A stretch of DNA of 64,000 nt, taken from contig CP036432.1 in NCBI GenBank assembly GCA_007753675.1, forward strand, positions 10,635,381 through 10,699,380, given 5' to 3'. This document shows, in pieces, positions 7,594 to 17,057 of this stretch (positions are counted from its first letter, which is position 1; each line of letters begins with the position of its first letter). Origin of the DNA: Stieleria magnilauensis (lineage in GTDB: Bacteria; Planctomycetota; Planctomycetia; Pirellulales; Pirellulaceae). The notes under the pieces are model-generated. The model was not told the DNA's origin. It saw only the letters and a program-made list of their open reading frames with translations, and searched no databases. Both the position numbers and the translations under genes were made by a program.

Positions 7594-10041
7594 TTAGATC
7601 AGCGACGCGATCACGAGGGCGACGACGCTCATCAGTTTCAGCAGGATGTTCAACGAAGGTCCCGAGGTGTCTTTGAACGGGTCGCCGACGGTGTCACCGA
7701 CGACGGCTGCCTTGTGGGCTTCGCTGCCTTTGACCAACATCTGGCCGTTCACTTCGTAACCTTCCTCGATCATCTTCTTGGCATTGTCCCAGGCGCCACC
7801 GGCGTTGGATTGGAACAGCGCCATCAAGACGCCGCTGACGGTCACCCCGGCCAGCAACCCGCCCAGCATCAAGGCGTTGGTGTTACCCGGCAGACCAGCC
7901 AGTTTGGGTACGAAACCGAAACCGACGGGGACCAAGACGGCGACCAATCCGGGAACGATCATTTCGCGAATCGAAGCCCGCGTGGAGATCGCGACGCACT
8001 TGCCATATTCCGCCTTGCCATCGGCTGCTTGGAACGTTTCCTGGTCGGCTTGCGACCATTCGTCAAACGTTTTGCCGTCGTTGTCATTCATCACCTTCAA
8101 CGCCGCCTTCAATTCCGGGATGTCCTTGAATTGTCGGCGAACCTCTTCGATCATCCGCATCGCGGCCCGGCCGACGGCATTCATCGACAGCGCCGAGAAC
8201 AAGAACGGCAACATCCCACCGACAAACAATGACGCCATGACGAACGGATTGGTAATGCTGATCGCGACGATCGGCGTTTCGGCGTGCGAGGCGTTGTAAG
8301 CGGTGATGAAGGCGGCGAACAGCGCCAGCGCGGTCAGCGCGGCCGAGCCGATCGCGAATCCCTTGCCGATCGCCGCAGTGGTGTTGCCGACCGCGTCCAG
8401 TTTATCAGTGCGGCCTCGAACCTCGGCGGGCAGTTCTGCCATTTCCGCAATCCCACCGGCGTTGTCCGAAATCGGTCCGTAGGCATCGACGGCCAATTGG
8501 ATGCCGGTGTTGGAAAGCATGCCGACCGCGGCGATTGCGATCCCGTACAGACCGGCCATCGAATACGCACCGATGATGGCGGCGGCGATGATCAGAATCG
8601 GAATCGCGGTCGAGATCATGCCCACACCCAACCCGGAAATGATGGTCGTCGCCGGCCCGGTGACCGACTGACGAACGATCGAGATGACCGGCCCCGTGCC
8701 CGTGCCGGTGTAATACTCCGTGATCTTTCCGATGCCCAGCCCCGCGGCCAAACCAAACAAAATGGCAAAGAACACACCGCTGCTGGTGTAAACAAACGCG
8801 CCGGCACCTTCACCGACGGTCCAGGTGGCCGGCAGCATGAACTTGATGATCACATACGTCAGCAGCAACAGGATGGCAGCGGAACCAAATTCTCCGTAAT
8901 TCAATGCGTGGTGCGGATTGCCGCCTTCTTTCACTTTGACGAAAAACGTACCGACGATCGAAGTCAGGATGCCGACGCCGGCGAGCACCAGCGGCAACAG
9001 AACAGCCGACAGCCCGCCGAAATCATCCAGGCCTGCTTGGTTGAAGACGGTAAAAAACGCACCGCCCAACACCATCGTGCCGATGATCGATCCGACGTAG
9101 GACTCAAACAAGTCCGCCCCCATGCCGGCCACGTCACCGACATTGTCGCCGACGTTGTCCGCGATCGTGGCCGGGTTCAACGGGTGGTCTTCGGGAATCC
9201 CCGCTTCGACCTTGCCGACCAAGTCCGCCCCGACGTCGGCGGCTTTCGTGTAAATCCCGCCGCCGACCCGGGCAAACAATGCGATCGAGGACGCACCGAA
9301 GGAGAATCCGGTCAGCACCGTGATCACGCGGGTGAGACTGGCTTGGGTGTCCAGGCCAAACAGGTTGGCGTAAACCACAAACAAGATGCTCAAGCCCAGT
9401 ACGCCCAGCCCGACGACGCCCATGCCCATCACGCTGCCGCCGGCAAAAGCGACTTCCAGGGCCTTGCCAAGGCTGGTTCGTGCCGCGTTGGTCGTTCGCA
9501 CGTTGGCTTTGGTGGCCACGATCATGCCGATGAATCCCGCCAATGCCGAACAGATCGCGCCGGAGGCGAACGAGAGCGCGACCAACGGTGACGAAGATTC
9601 GCCTTGGGTGCTGCCGGCGTATCCCAGCAAGATGGCCACCCCGATGACGAACACCGCCAAGATCGAATACTCCGCCTTCAAAAACGACATCGCCCCTTCG
9701 GAGATGTTGGCCGCGATGCGTGCCATCTTTTCTCCCCCGACTTCCTGTTTCGAAACCCAGGTGGTTTTCCAATAGGTGAAGACAAGTCCGGCCACACCGA
9801 GCAGGGGAATCAAGTAGGAAATCCATGGGATGGCCACGCCGGCTGTCGTCGTTTCCGTGGGGGCGACGACATCGCCGGTGTCTTGAAATGCCAACGCCGT
9901 CATCGGCGAGAGCGCCAACGACAGTGCGCCGACGACAAGGAGTGTGCGGAAAAGCGTGCGAAAGTGTGTGTCACTGGTGCACGTCCGAAACAAAGCTGCG
10001 ATCAGAACGGTGACTGCGACGAAAACAATGAATTCCAACAT
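7594..10041 (-). CDS. hppA: Membrane-bound ion-pumping pyrophosphatase
   Basis: This 815-residue polytopic protein hydrolyses pyrophosphate and pumps H+ or Na+ across the membrane. It carries the family signature around DVGADLVGKVEAGIPEDHP followed by NPATIADNVGDNVGDVAGMGA, the substrate and Mg2+ binding site. The determinant GNTTAAIGKG has Ala after GNTT, as in the K+-dependent subfamily; K+-independent enzymes have Lys there. The protein is longer than the usual roughly 700 residues: about 75 N-terminal residues form a membrane segment plus a signal-like stretch before the conserved first helix. A GAAGGA Shine-Dalgarno lies 9 bases before the ATG. The pumped ion cannot be decided from what I can see. 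Confidence 0.96.
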   Translation of the reverse strand: MLEFIVFVAVTVLIAALFRTCTSDTHFRTLFRTLLVVGALSLALSPMTALAFQDTGDVVAPTETTTAGVAIPWISYLIPLLGVAGLVFTYWKTTWVSKQEVGGEKMARIAANISEGAMSFLKAEYSILAVFVIGVAILLGYAGSTQGESSSPLVALSFASGAICSALAGFIGMIVATKANVRTTNAARTSLGKALEVAFAGGSVMGMGVVGLGVLGLSILFVVYANLFGLDTQASLTRVITVLTGFSFGASSIALFARVGGGIYTKAADVGADLVGKVEAGIPEDHPLNPATIADNVGDNVGDVAGMGADLFESYVGSIIGTMVLGGAFFTVFNQAGLDDFGGLSAVLLPLVLAGVGILTSIVGTFFVKVKEGGNPHHALNYGEFGSAAILLLLTYVIIKFMLPATWTVGEGAGAFVYTSSGVFFAILFGLAAGLGIGKITEYYTGTGTGPVISIVRQSVTGPATTIISGLGVGMISTAIPILIIAAAIIGAYSMAGLYGIAIAAVGMLSNTGIQLAVDAYGPISDNAGGIAEMAELPAEVRGRTDKLDAVGNTTAAIGKGFAIGSAALTALALFAAFITAYNASHAETPIVAISITNPFVMASLFVGGMLPFLFSALSMNAVGRAAMRMIEEVRRQFKDIPELKAALKVMNDNDGKTFDEWSQADQETFQAADGKAEYGKCVAISTRASIREMIVPGLVAVLVPVGFGFVPKLAGLPGNTNALMLGGLLAGVTVSGVLMALFQSNAGGAWDNAKKMIEEGYEVNGQMLVKGSEAHKAAVVGDTVGDPFKDTSGPSLNILLKLMSVVALVIASLI

Positions 10042-10350
10042 GGTGTGTGTTCCTTCGTGACACGGTCAGACAGCGAGCGTGCTCGCGCTAGGTCGAGTGA
10101 TAAACTGAAAGCGGGCAATTCTCTGCGCCAACAGTAAGGGAGAATCTATCAGAAACGAATGCCCGACTCAGGCGTCAACCGGGTCCTTGCGCCAAAAAGA
10201 AGACGCCGCCCCACTTGAGCGTCGAATCCGCTTCACGACAAACGCGACACTCCGCTAACGCCTCGTCCGCGGATCACCTTAAAAACGGAAGGCGATCTAT
10301 GCGTTTGTCCCGATGCAAGAACTGTGCCACCGGCGGACTGACCCGGTATG
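10042..10350. other. Gap upstream of hppA
   Basis: This 309-base gap lies between two - strand genes and must contain the hppA promoter. A short dyad, GCGAGCGTGCTCGC, sits at about 10074-10087. I see no open gene, RNA gene or convincing terminator. Confidence 0.4.
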
Positions 10351-11487
10351 TCACTTGGCCAAATCAATGACCACGTCACGGATCTGCGAGGCATCGTCAA
10401 ATAATCGCCAGCGATCCGCAGGCACTTGCTCAAACGCCGTCTGAAACCGTCCGTCCATCCGGTCAGACGCCGTGACATTGCGGATGAAGATCCCGGCGAT
10501 CTGGTCCGGGTAATCGCGCGCCAGTTGACCGTAGATCTCCGGGTCGTGTTCCCCGCTGTCGCCGAGCAGAATGAATCGGCGATCCGGAAACGAATCCAAC
10601 AGCGGCTCGATCGCGGCGAGTTTGGTGGCCCGCTGGGAGGAAAGCAATCCGAGTCCGCTCGAATCGGTCAACCGAAAGTACTTGAGGTGATAGGTACCTT
10701 GCGGGAATCCCTGATCCGAGAAGAACGCTTGCAACGGCGGATACAGTTGCCAGGGGCTGCCCGAGACATAGTGAAACGCAACACCGACGTCAGCCAAATC
10801 CGCGTACAGTTCGGGCATGCCGTCCACCGCTCGAAAGGCGCGCGTGAACGTGTTTTGCAACAATTCCGACCGGTCGGTCACCTGAGAATGCTTGATCGTG
10901 TCGTCGATGTCGGAGATCAGCGAAACACCGCGTGGGGCGATCAGATGGATGCGTCCGTTAAACGACCTGGAATCACGGGAAGGTAAAACCGCGGTGAAGG
11001 TCAACACCCGGCTTTGCGGCGCGCCGATGTCTTGTGGACCGACACCCAACCCGGCGGCGTCGCAGACCAAGGAACGACGAAAATGACCATTGGCAGCGGA
11101 GACGCCCGCGGCAAATTGATTTCCGGCGACGTCGATGGTGACGGATTTGCCGCGTTCATTGTCCACCAGAAACGGTCGGATTCGATCGGACAGAAACGCA
11201 TCCTTGTCGATCTCAACATTGCCACGCATCGAGGATTTCAGCGTCGCAATCAGCAACGCCCGCTTGAACGATCCATCTTCGGGTTCGAACACCTTGCCGT
11301 GCACGTCAAACCGCCACACCTGAGCTTGTTCGTCAAACCGCCCGTAGGTCGGATAGAACAAAATCTCCTCGTCCGCGTTGAGGGTCGAAGGCGACAGCGT
11401 GCCGGAATCCGGTTCGCGGCCGATCACCCATGTCATCGCAACGGCCAGCGGAATGACCAACGCGAGGCTTTTGGCAGGGTTTGGCAT
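10351..11487 (-). CDS. APP1-like DUF2183 phosphatase, exported or anchored
   Basis: The 378-residue protein has an N-terminal hydrophobic segment (SLALVIPLAVAMTWVIG), a beta-rich region, and from about residue 187 a DUF2183 (phosphatidate phosphatase APP1 catalytic) domain. The HAD-type motif is SDIDDTIK with nucleophile D193 and acid D195. A later VSGSPWQLYPPL matches the second HAD motif, and GDSGEHDPEIYG the metal-binding end. In yeast the family dephosphorylates phosphatidate; the bacterial substrate here is unknown. The gene lies upstream of hppA on the same strand, 309 bases away. Confidence 0.85.
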   Translation of the reverse strand: MPNPAKSLALVIPLAVAMTWVIGREPDSGTLSPSTLNADEEILFYPTYGRFDEQAQVWRFDVHGKVFEPEDGSFKRALLIATLKSSMRGNVEIDKDAFLSDRIRPFLVDNERGKSVTIDVAGNQFAAGVSAANGHFRRSLVCDAAGLGVGPQDIGAPQSRVLTFTAVLPSRDSRSFNGRIHLIAPRGVSLISDIDDTIKHSQVTDRSELLQNTFTRAFRAVDGMPELYADLADVGVAFHYVSGSPWQLYPPLQAFFSDQGFPQGTYHLKYFRLTDSSGLGLLSSQRATKLAAIEPLLDSFPDRRFILLGDSGEHDPEIYGQLARDYPDQIAGIFIRNVTASDRMDGRFQTAFEQVPADRWRLFDDASQIRDVVIDLAK

Positions 11488-11720
11488 GGGGGGGCTCCGT
11501 CGGAATTATCGAGACCATGGCTGCGCGAATCATTGAGCCGTTTGGCGCGAGCCTTCAGGCCTTCACCATACCGAAAGAGCCCCTCTGACGAGATGGATCA
11601 TGCACATTTTTAAGTTTGCATGCACCTTCTAGAATTGGATACCACAGGGGACCATGGCTGGACGATGCTCTACACTTGCAGACTCTTGCATCGAAACCGC
11701 TGTTGGAATGGAAAGACGGA

Positions 11721-13091
11721 ATGTGCTCAAACATGACACCTGCGACAAAACTCGTGATCGGCTGCCTGACGGTCTTTACCGCGACCACCCTTGACAACCC
11801 CGCGTCGGCCGACCGGTGGTCGCAGTTTCGGGGGGACCAAATGGACGGGATCGCCCGCACGCAGCATCCCCAACGCTGGAGCGAAACGGAGAACGTTCGC
11901 TGGTCGGTCGAGGTACCCGGTGAGGGCTGGTCCTGCCCGGTGGTGTGGGAGAATCAAGTGTTCTTGACCGCGGCCGTTCCGGTGACTGAATCCGCATCCT
12001 CCGGACCGGAAGAATACAGCGGTGGCGGGGGCAGCCGCCGTGACGACTTGACCCGCGTGACGTATCGCTGGCAGGTGATCTGTCTGGACGCCACGACCGG
12101 GAAAGAGATTTGGCGACAAACCGCCCGCGAGGGCCGACCGACGATGGGCCGGCACAGCTCGAACACCTATGCCACGGAGACACCGGCGACCGATGGCCGG
12201 TACGTCTATGCCTACTTCGGTATGACCGGGCTGTATTGTTTTGACATGGCGGGCAACAAGGTTTGGGAAAAAGACTTGGGCAGCTACCCGATGCGCGCCG
12301 GTTGGGGAACGTCCAGCTCGCCGGTGTTGTTCGACGACAAGCTGTTTCTGCAGGTGGACAACGAACAGCAATCGTTTCTGGTCGCGATCGATGCCGAAAC
12401 GGGCGACGAAGTCTGGCGGGTCGATCGCGACGAGAAGTCGCAATACAGCTCTCCGATCCTCTGGAGCAACAGCCGGCGCGACGAGCTGATCGTCGGCGGC
12501 ATGCACTACCGATCGTACGATCCCCAAACGGGAACGCTGTTGTGGAAGCTGGACATGGAGAAAGGCCGCAGCTCGGCGACCCCCTTGGCCGTCGGCGATC
12601 GACTGTACGTCGGAACGGAATACCGCAACCGGGGTGGTGCCGACGACGGCGGCGGATTCCTGTTCGCGATCAAGCCGGGCGGCAGCGGCGACATCACCCC
12701 GCCCGCCGGCCAGTCACAAACCGAGCATGTGGCCTGGAAAATTGAGCGATCGGGTATTCAAATGGCGTCGCCAGCCTACTGCAACGGAAAGCTGTACCTG
12801 CTGGAACGACGCAGCGGAGTGATCCACTGTGTCAATGCCGAGACGGGCAGCACCGTGTATCGCTCCCGCGTGCCCCGAGCCCGAGCGTTTTGGTCATCCC
12901 CTTGGACCGATTCAGATCGGATGTACTGTGTTGACACCAGCGGAACGACCTACGTGTTGGCGACGGGCGACGAGTTGAACGTGCTCGGCACCAACGAGAT
13001 CAACGAGATGACTTGGTCGACGCCGGCGATCGCCGACGCCGCCGTCTACTTCCGCACCGCCTCGAAACTTTACTGCATCGCCACGCCATAG
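11721..13091 (+). CDS. Secreted PQQ-like beta-propeller protein
   Basis: I start at MCSNMTPATKLVIGCL because a signal peptide ending near NPASA-DR follows; an ATG 12 bases later is also possible, and the long upstream extension looks noncoding. The 456 residues contain repeated propeller blades such as VICLDATTGKEIW, LVAIDAETGDEVWRVD and IHCVNAETGSTVYRS, typical of PQQ-like repeats of the BamB type. No PQQ-dehydrogenase catalytic motif is visible, so a structural or binding role in the periplasm is more likely than an enzyme. It is divergent from the DUF2183 gene, with 233 bases between them for promoters. Confidence 0.87.
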   Translation: MCSNMTPATKLVIGCLTVFTATTLDNPASADRWSQFRGDQMDGIARTQHPQRWSETENVRWSVEVPGEGWSCPVVWENQVFLTAAVPVTESASSGPEEYSGGGGSRRDDLTRVTYRWQVICLDATTGKEIWRQTAREGRPTMGRHSSNTYATETPATDGRYVYAYFGMTGLYCFDMAGNKVWEKDLGSYPMRAGWGTSSSPVLFDDKLFLQVDNEQQSFLVAIDAETGDEVWRVDRDEKSQYSSPILWSNSRRDELIVGGMHYRSYDPQTGTLLWKLDMEKGRSSATPLAVGDRLYVGTEYRNRGGADDGGGFLFAIKPGGSGDITPPAGQSQTEHVAWKIERSGIQMASPAYCNGKLYLLERRSGVIHCVNAETGSTVYRSRVPRARAFWSSPWTDSDRMYCVDTSGTTYVLATGDELNVLGTNEINEMTWSTPAIADAAVYFRTASKLYCIATP

Positions 13092-13106
13092 CATGCTCGC
13101 CGCCCC

Positions 13107-14189
13107 ATGTCAGATTCGCCACTTAGGAAACTAGAAGTCAACTGGAGCGATTTGGAAACAGCTTTCAGTCAGACCGATGACTTTGGCTTCTTCGAACAAC
13201 AAAGTTATTTGAATACGAAGAACGGCGACATCATTGTCTTGGACGATTACATCACCGGATTGGTGGATGGCATCTTCGATGAACTCGCGGACGCTGTTGG
13301 TGATGGAGAGGACTGGACGATCGATGATGTGACCAACACCGACTCATTCAAGATGCTTTCCGAGACGGAGCAAAAACAGGTCTTGGGCGCGAGTGAATTG
13401 CAATTCGGAGACGTCGATCACTACGAGTCCATCCCGCACATCGATTCCCATGAAAGTTTTCGCTTCATGGAACGGTTCATCGAAACAGTCGACGACCAAC
13501 GGTTGCGAAAACGGCTCGGCGAAGCGATTTCGGAGCGCAAACCGTTTCGGCGTTTTCGGGATGTTTTGGCCGGCGAACGCCGCGTTCAACGTGCTTGGCA
13601 TGCATTCGAAACCGAATGCGTGCACGAAACGATTCTTGAGTGGTTACACAGCGTCGGTGTTGAGCCAAAGAACCAGCGCCAGACCGTCGATCCGCCGCCG
13701 CTTCCCGAACTGCGTCCGATCATGTTGTCCGAGACACAGTGGTTCGTCGAACACGCGCGCAAGATTGCCGGGGTACAGAAAATCGCTTTGATCGGTTCCC
13801 TCACTACATCAAAGGAGTTTCCCAAAGACGTTGATCTACTGGTCACCGTGAGCGACGATTGCGAGTTTACGACGCTCGCGGAACTGGGCCGCAAGCTGGC
13901 CGGCCATTTGATTCAACATCAAGCCGGCGCCGACGTCTTTCTCGCCGACGTCCATGGTAAGTATCTGGGACGCACTTGTCCCTGGCGCCAGTGCGGGCCA
14001 GGTTATCGCAGGAGCTGCGACGCTGACCATTGCGGGCGACGCCCCTATCTGCACGATGATTTCTCATCGGTCCGATTGAAGCCCGACGTGATCGCTCAAC
14101 CGCCCGTGGTCTTGTGGCCGAAGCCGTGGGCTTCGGACGACGTGCCCGCAGATGTGCGTGATTGGTTGGTCAATCTAAGTACGGACTGA
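13107..14189 (+). CDS. UPF0158-nucleotidyltransferase fusion protein
   Basis: The 360-residue protein lies 15 bases after the propeller gene. Residues 1-160 resemble UPF0158: an N-terminal YLNTKNGDIIVLDDY strand, then the hallmark helix pattern of residues arranged as MERFIETVDDQRLRKRL and RRFRDVL. Residues about 205-290 form a nucleotidyltransferase fold with G230-S231 and the metal pair D241-x-D243 in KDVDLLV. The C-terminus has a Cys/His cluster (TCPWRQC, SCDADHCG) that may bind zinc. The catalytic residues look intact, unlike the nucleotidyltransferase at 38699. No substrate is known. Its 3' end overlaps the convergent CBS gene by 20 bases. Confidence 0.75.
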   Translation: MSDSPLRKLEVNWSDLETAFSQTDDFGFFEQQSYLNTKNGDIIVLDDYITGLVDGIFDELADAVGDGEDWTIDDVTNTDSFKMLSETEQKQVLGASELQFGDVDHYESIPHIDSHESFRFMERFIETVDDQRLRKRLGEAISERKPFRRFRDVLAGERRVQRAWHAFETECVHETILEWLHSVGVEPKNQRQTVDPPPLPELRPIMLSETQWFVEHARKIAGVQKIALIGSLTTSKEFPKDVDLLVTVSDDCEFTTLAELGRKLAGHLIQHQAGADVFLADVHGKYLGRTCPWRQCGPGYRRSCDADHCGRRPYLHDDFSSVRLKPDVIAQPPVVLWPKPWASDDVPADVRDWLVNLSTD

Positions 14190-14655
14190 GATGACGCAGG
14201 ACGCGTTTCGGGCTGACGATTCCCATCACCGTCCCATCGACTTTCAAGACAGGGACGTGGCGGTGTCCGGCAACGGCGATTCCCGCCAGCGCCATCCCCA
14301 CCGGGTCCGTTTCGTAAACCACCGTCGGATCGGCTGACATCACTTCACCGACGGGTTGATCGGCCAGTGCAGCATAATTCTCGGCGACCTTTTCCAGGAC
14401 GTCACGCTCGGTGAAGATTCCGACCAACGTTTCGCCTTTGACGACCAGCAAACTGGAGACCTTCAGTTCACTCAGCATCTCAGTCGCCCCGCGAATCGAG
14501 GTGTCGACCGTTACCTGAGCACTGGGCGTCGATTGCATGTCATCGATCGCCTCTTCAGCCAACACGCGATGCAACTCACTGGCGTATGGCGTCGGTTCAT
14601 AATTGTTGAGTGGATCTTCGAATTTGTCGGGATCCGATTGGGGCGTACCGTTCAC
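14170..14655 (-). CDS. CBS-pair protein B
   Basis: I choose the GTG at 14655 because AAGGAG lies 9 bases upstream (14665-14670); the longer frame would run inside the preceding gene. The 161 residues contain two CBS domains after a polar N-terminus of about 45 residues, with a typical SSLLVVKGETLVGIFTERD core and a second RHVPVLKVDGTVMGIVSPKR core. CBS pairs usually bind adenine nucleotides and act as energy sensors. It follows CBS protein A by four bases and is certainly cotranscribed with it. The partner it regulates is unknown; NDH-2 upstream is a candidate. Confidence 0.88.
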   Translation of the reverse strand: MNGTPQSDPDKFEDPLNNYEPTPYASELHRVLAEEAIDDMQSTPSAQVTVDTSIRGATEMLSELKVSSLLVVKGETLVGIFTERDVLEKVAENYAALADQPVGEVMSADPTVVYETDPVGMALAGIAVAGHRHVPVLKVDGTVMGIVSPKRVLRHLSPYLD

Positions 14656-14659
14656 TGTG

Positions 14660-15130
14660 TCATGCTCCTTCGCGTTGCTGCATCCAAGGTGTATTGCCGA
14701 GTCGTTGCACCAAGACCTGTTGCGGGAAACGCTCGGCGAGGTACTCCGCGATGCCACGTTGTCCGGTCACTCCGATCAATTTGCCCTCGTCATCGGTCAC
14801 CAGGACAAACCGCAGTCCGTCGCGTTCCACGGCGTCCCAGACGCGTGAGATCGGATCGCTCGATCGGACCACCAGCAAACCGGCGTCGGTAAAATCGCCC
14901 ACCACATGATCGGCAAGCGAGAGGTCGCGCGCCAGCATGTCGACGAGCGACTGCTCGCTGAACAGCCCCGTCGGGGTGCCGCCCTGGTCGACGATGACCG
15001 CACATCCGAGTGACTTTTCGCGCATCAATTTGACCGCGTCCAGGGCCGTGGTGTCATGCTGCACGGCAATTGCGTCCCGCAGGGGAAGGTTCCCAACGGT
15101 GTCCTGGTCTAATTCGCCACGAAATCCCAT
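14660..15130 (-). CDS. CBS-pair protein A
   Basis: The start at MGFRGELDQD has a strong GAGGAG Shine-Dalgarno just upstream. The 156 residues hold two CBS domains: DAVKLMREKSLGCAVIVDQ with GLFSEQSLVDML, then RFVLVTDDEGKLIGVTGQRG. There is no attached enzyme or transporter domain. It forms a two-gene unit with CBS protein B, and the two may form a heteromeric nucleotide sensor. The NDH-2 gene lies upstream on the same strand but is separated by 360 bases that include a palindromic repeat. Confidence 0.88.
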   Translation of the reverse strand: MGFRGELDQDTVGNLPLRDAIAVQHDTTALDAVKLMREKSLGCAVIVDQGGTPTGLFSEQSLVDMLARDLSLADHVVGDFTDAGLLVVRSSDPISRVWDAVERDGLRFVLVTDDEGKLIGVTGQRGIAEYLAERFPQQVLVQRLGNTPWMQQREGA

Positions 15131-15412
15131 TCGCTTCTCCTCGTGTCGTAAGGTTTCGCCCACCCTGGAAAAATCTTGATGCTGGCCGAGCGGAGACCAG
15201 GCGGGCGTCCATTGTGTGCGGGTGCGTCACGATCGTTGCGGAAGTGTGCACCAACCCGGCACCCGGGACGACCGCATGTTCCGGTGGCATGGGCAAAGTC
15301 ATCGGCTGCACCCGCGCGCCGAACAAGCCGACGTAAGTGCAAGATCGATGCCCGAATCGTTGAATCCTGACATCGCCGGCCGATTCGGAGCGGAAAAGGG
15401 GGGGCAGCAAAC

Positions 15413-15488
15413 GTTGGTGTTTAGCCTTCGGGCGATTCCAGGTCGCTGCGACGCAGCGACAATGGGCGGCTAAAGCCTGCACACCAAC
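15413..15488 (+). repeat. 76-base palindromic repeat, copy 1
   Basis: This element starts GTTGGTGT and ends ACACCAAC, a perfect 8-bp terminal inverted repeat. The centre GGTCGCTGCGACGCAGCGAC is also a near-perfect palindrome. It matches the reverse complement of 43501-43576 over all 76 bases with about eight differences. It sits in the 360-base gap between ndh and the CBS genes, where I see no other gene or RNA. Confidence 0.8.
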
Positions 15489-15490
15489 AG

Positions 15491-16804
15491 TTATCCTCGT
15501 GTCTTCGCCGGGCCGGATGTTTTTGTGATCCGCCAGTTTTTTGGGACGATCAGGCGTGCCCCGCGTGCGAACGTCAGGTAGGACCACGCCCAGGAAAGGA
15601 AAACGAACGTCCGATTGCGAAATCCGTTCAAGTAAGCGATGTGGATCAACAGCCAGGCCATCCAAGCCAGCCGCCCGGTCAGCTTGAATCGTCCACTCTG
15701 TGCGACCGCGCGGCGTCGACCGATCGTTGCCATCTGGCCTTTATCAAGGTACTTGAACCGGGACCGCTCAGGCGCGGGACGATCGATCACAAAGCATTGG
15801 GCTTCGCGGCTGATCAGTTCACCAAGGTAGCGGCCTTGTTGAATCGCAACCGGCGCCAATCCGGGCAACCCCTTGCCGTCTTCGTCCTTGACTGACGCCA
15901 TATCGCCGGCGACGAAGATGTTCCGTTTGCCCGGGATCGATAAATCGGGTTCGACCACAACCCGGCCGCTTCGATCGGTCGGCACGCCGAGCGATTGACC
16001 CAGCGGGCTCGCCTGAACGCCGGCCGCCCAGATCACGGTCCTGGCCTGCAAAAAATGATCACCGATTTGAACTCCGCGGTCGGTCACCTCGGTGACTTGG
16101 TCTCCCAAGCGGACTTCCACACCGATGCTTTCCAGCGCCTGCTTGCTGTACTCGGACAGATCGTCGGGGAACTGCTCCAAGATCCTCTCGCCCGCCTGGA
16201 CCAGAATCACGCGTGCCAAACTCGCATCGATCGACCGAAAGTCACGCTTGAGTGTGTAGCGAGCCATTTCGGCAATCGCGCCGGCCAATTCAACACCCGT
16301 CGGCCCGCCGCCGACAATGACGAAGGTCATCCAGTGGTACTGCTCGGTCGGATCATCGGTCCGCTCGGCCTGCTCAAAGGCGAGCAACACACGACGGCGG
16401 ATCTCCGTCGCTTGGGGAAGCGATTTCAATCCCGGTGCGTGCTGCTCCCACTGGTCATTGCCGAAGTAACTGTGCACGGCACCGCATGCGACGACCAGAT
16501 AATCGAATTCGAACTTGCCCGCGTCGCTGTACACCAGCCGCCGCTCGACGTCCACACCCGTGACGTTTCCCAGCAAGGTGCGGACGTTGCGAAAGGACGA
16601 CAACATCGAACGAATCGGCGACGCGATGTCCGATGGATCCAGTCCCGCCATGGCAACCTGATACAGCAAGGGCTGAAACACATGGTGATTGCTTTTGTCG
16701 ATCATGATGACATCCACACAATCACATTTCCCCAACCGCTTCGCCGCCTCGATTCCCGCGAAGCCGCCCCCGACGATCACCACTTTGCGATTGGGACGAC
16801 TCAT
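15491..16804 (-). CDS. ndh: Type II NADH dehydrogenase (NDH-2)
   Basis: This 437-residue flavoprotein oxidises NADH and passes electrons to quinone without pumping protons. An FAD-binding GGGFAG motif follows VVIV at residues 10-17. A second dinucleotide site FVIVGGGPTGVELAGA binds NAD(H), and VWAAGVQASPL plus NIFVAGDMAS are the conserved FAD contacts. The C-terminus has an amphipathic/hydrophobic end (WMAWLLIHIAYLNGFRNR) typical of membrane attachment. It may be regulated with the two downstream CBS-pair genes, though the gap is large. Confidence 0.95.
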   Translation of the reverse strand: MSRPNRKVVIVGGGFAGIEAAKRLGKCDCVDVIMIDKSNHHVFQPLLYQVAMAGLDPSDIASPIRSMLSSFRNVRTLLGNVTGVDVERRLVYSDAGKFEFDYLVVACGAVHSYFGNDQWEQHAPGLKSLPQATEIRRRVLLAFEQAERTDDPTEQYHWMTFVIVGGGPTGVELAGAIAEMARYTLKRDFRSIDASLARVILVQAGERILEQFPDDLSEYSKQALESIGVEVRLGDQVTEVTDRGVQIGDHFLQARTVIWAAGVQASPLGQSLGVPTDRSGRVVVEPDLSIPGKRNIFVAGDMASVKDEDGKGLPGLAPVAIQQGRYLGELISREAQCFVIDRPAPERSRFKYLDKGQMATIGRRRAVAQSGRFKLTGRLAWMAWLLIHIAYLNGFRNRTFVFLSWAWSYLTFARGARLIVPKNWRITKTSGPAKTRG

Positions 16805-17057
16805 TGTGGCATGCCGGTACGTGGATCAGCGGACTGCGGAGACTTGACCGTTGAATTGTTGATTCCGGTCAACATGCTGGTCCAGGGGGCAACCGGAGTT
16901 TGTCAGATGTCGGCGGCGATTTCGGAAATTCTCAAAAACGCCCAAATAAATCCTCCCGCCGTGCGTCTCTTCTCTTGGGGCCGGTCGAGTCAATCGGAGC
17001 CGAGTCAATTGGCGACACGAGCACCGATGTGACGGTTTGTTCAGCGGGAGTCAGGTG

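Noticed and set aside
7294..8232. A 312-residue open frame crossing the AT-rich island into hppA antisense
   Set aside because: The first 80 residues come from repeats and the rest is antisense to hppA.
8284..9591. A 435-residue open frame on the + strand opposite hppA
   Set aside because: It is the complement of the pyrophosphatase gene and encodes an Arg/Asp/His-rich sequence without a domain; high GC codon bias makes such long shadows common.
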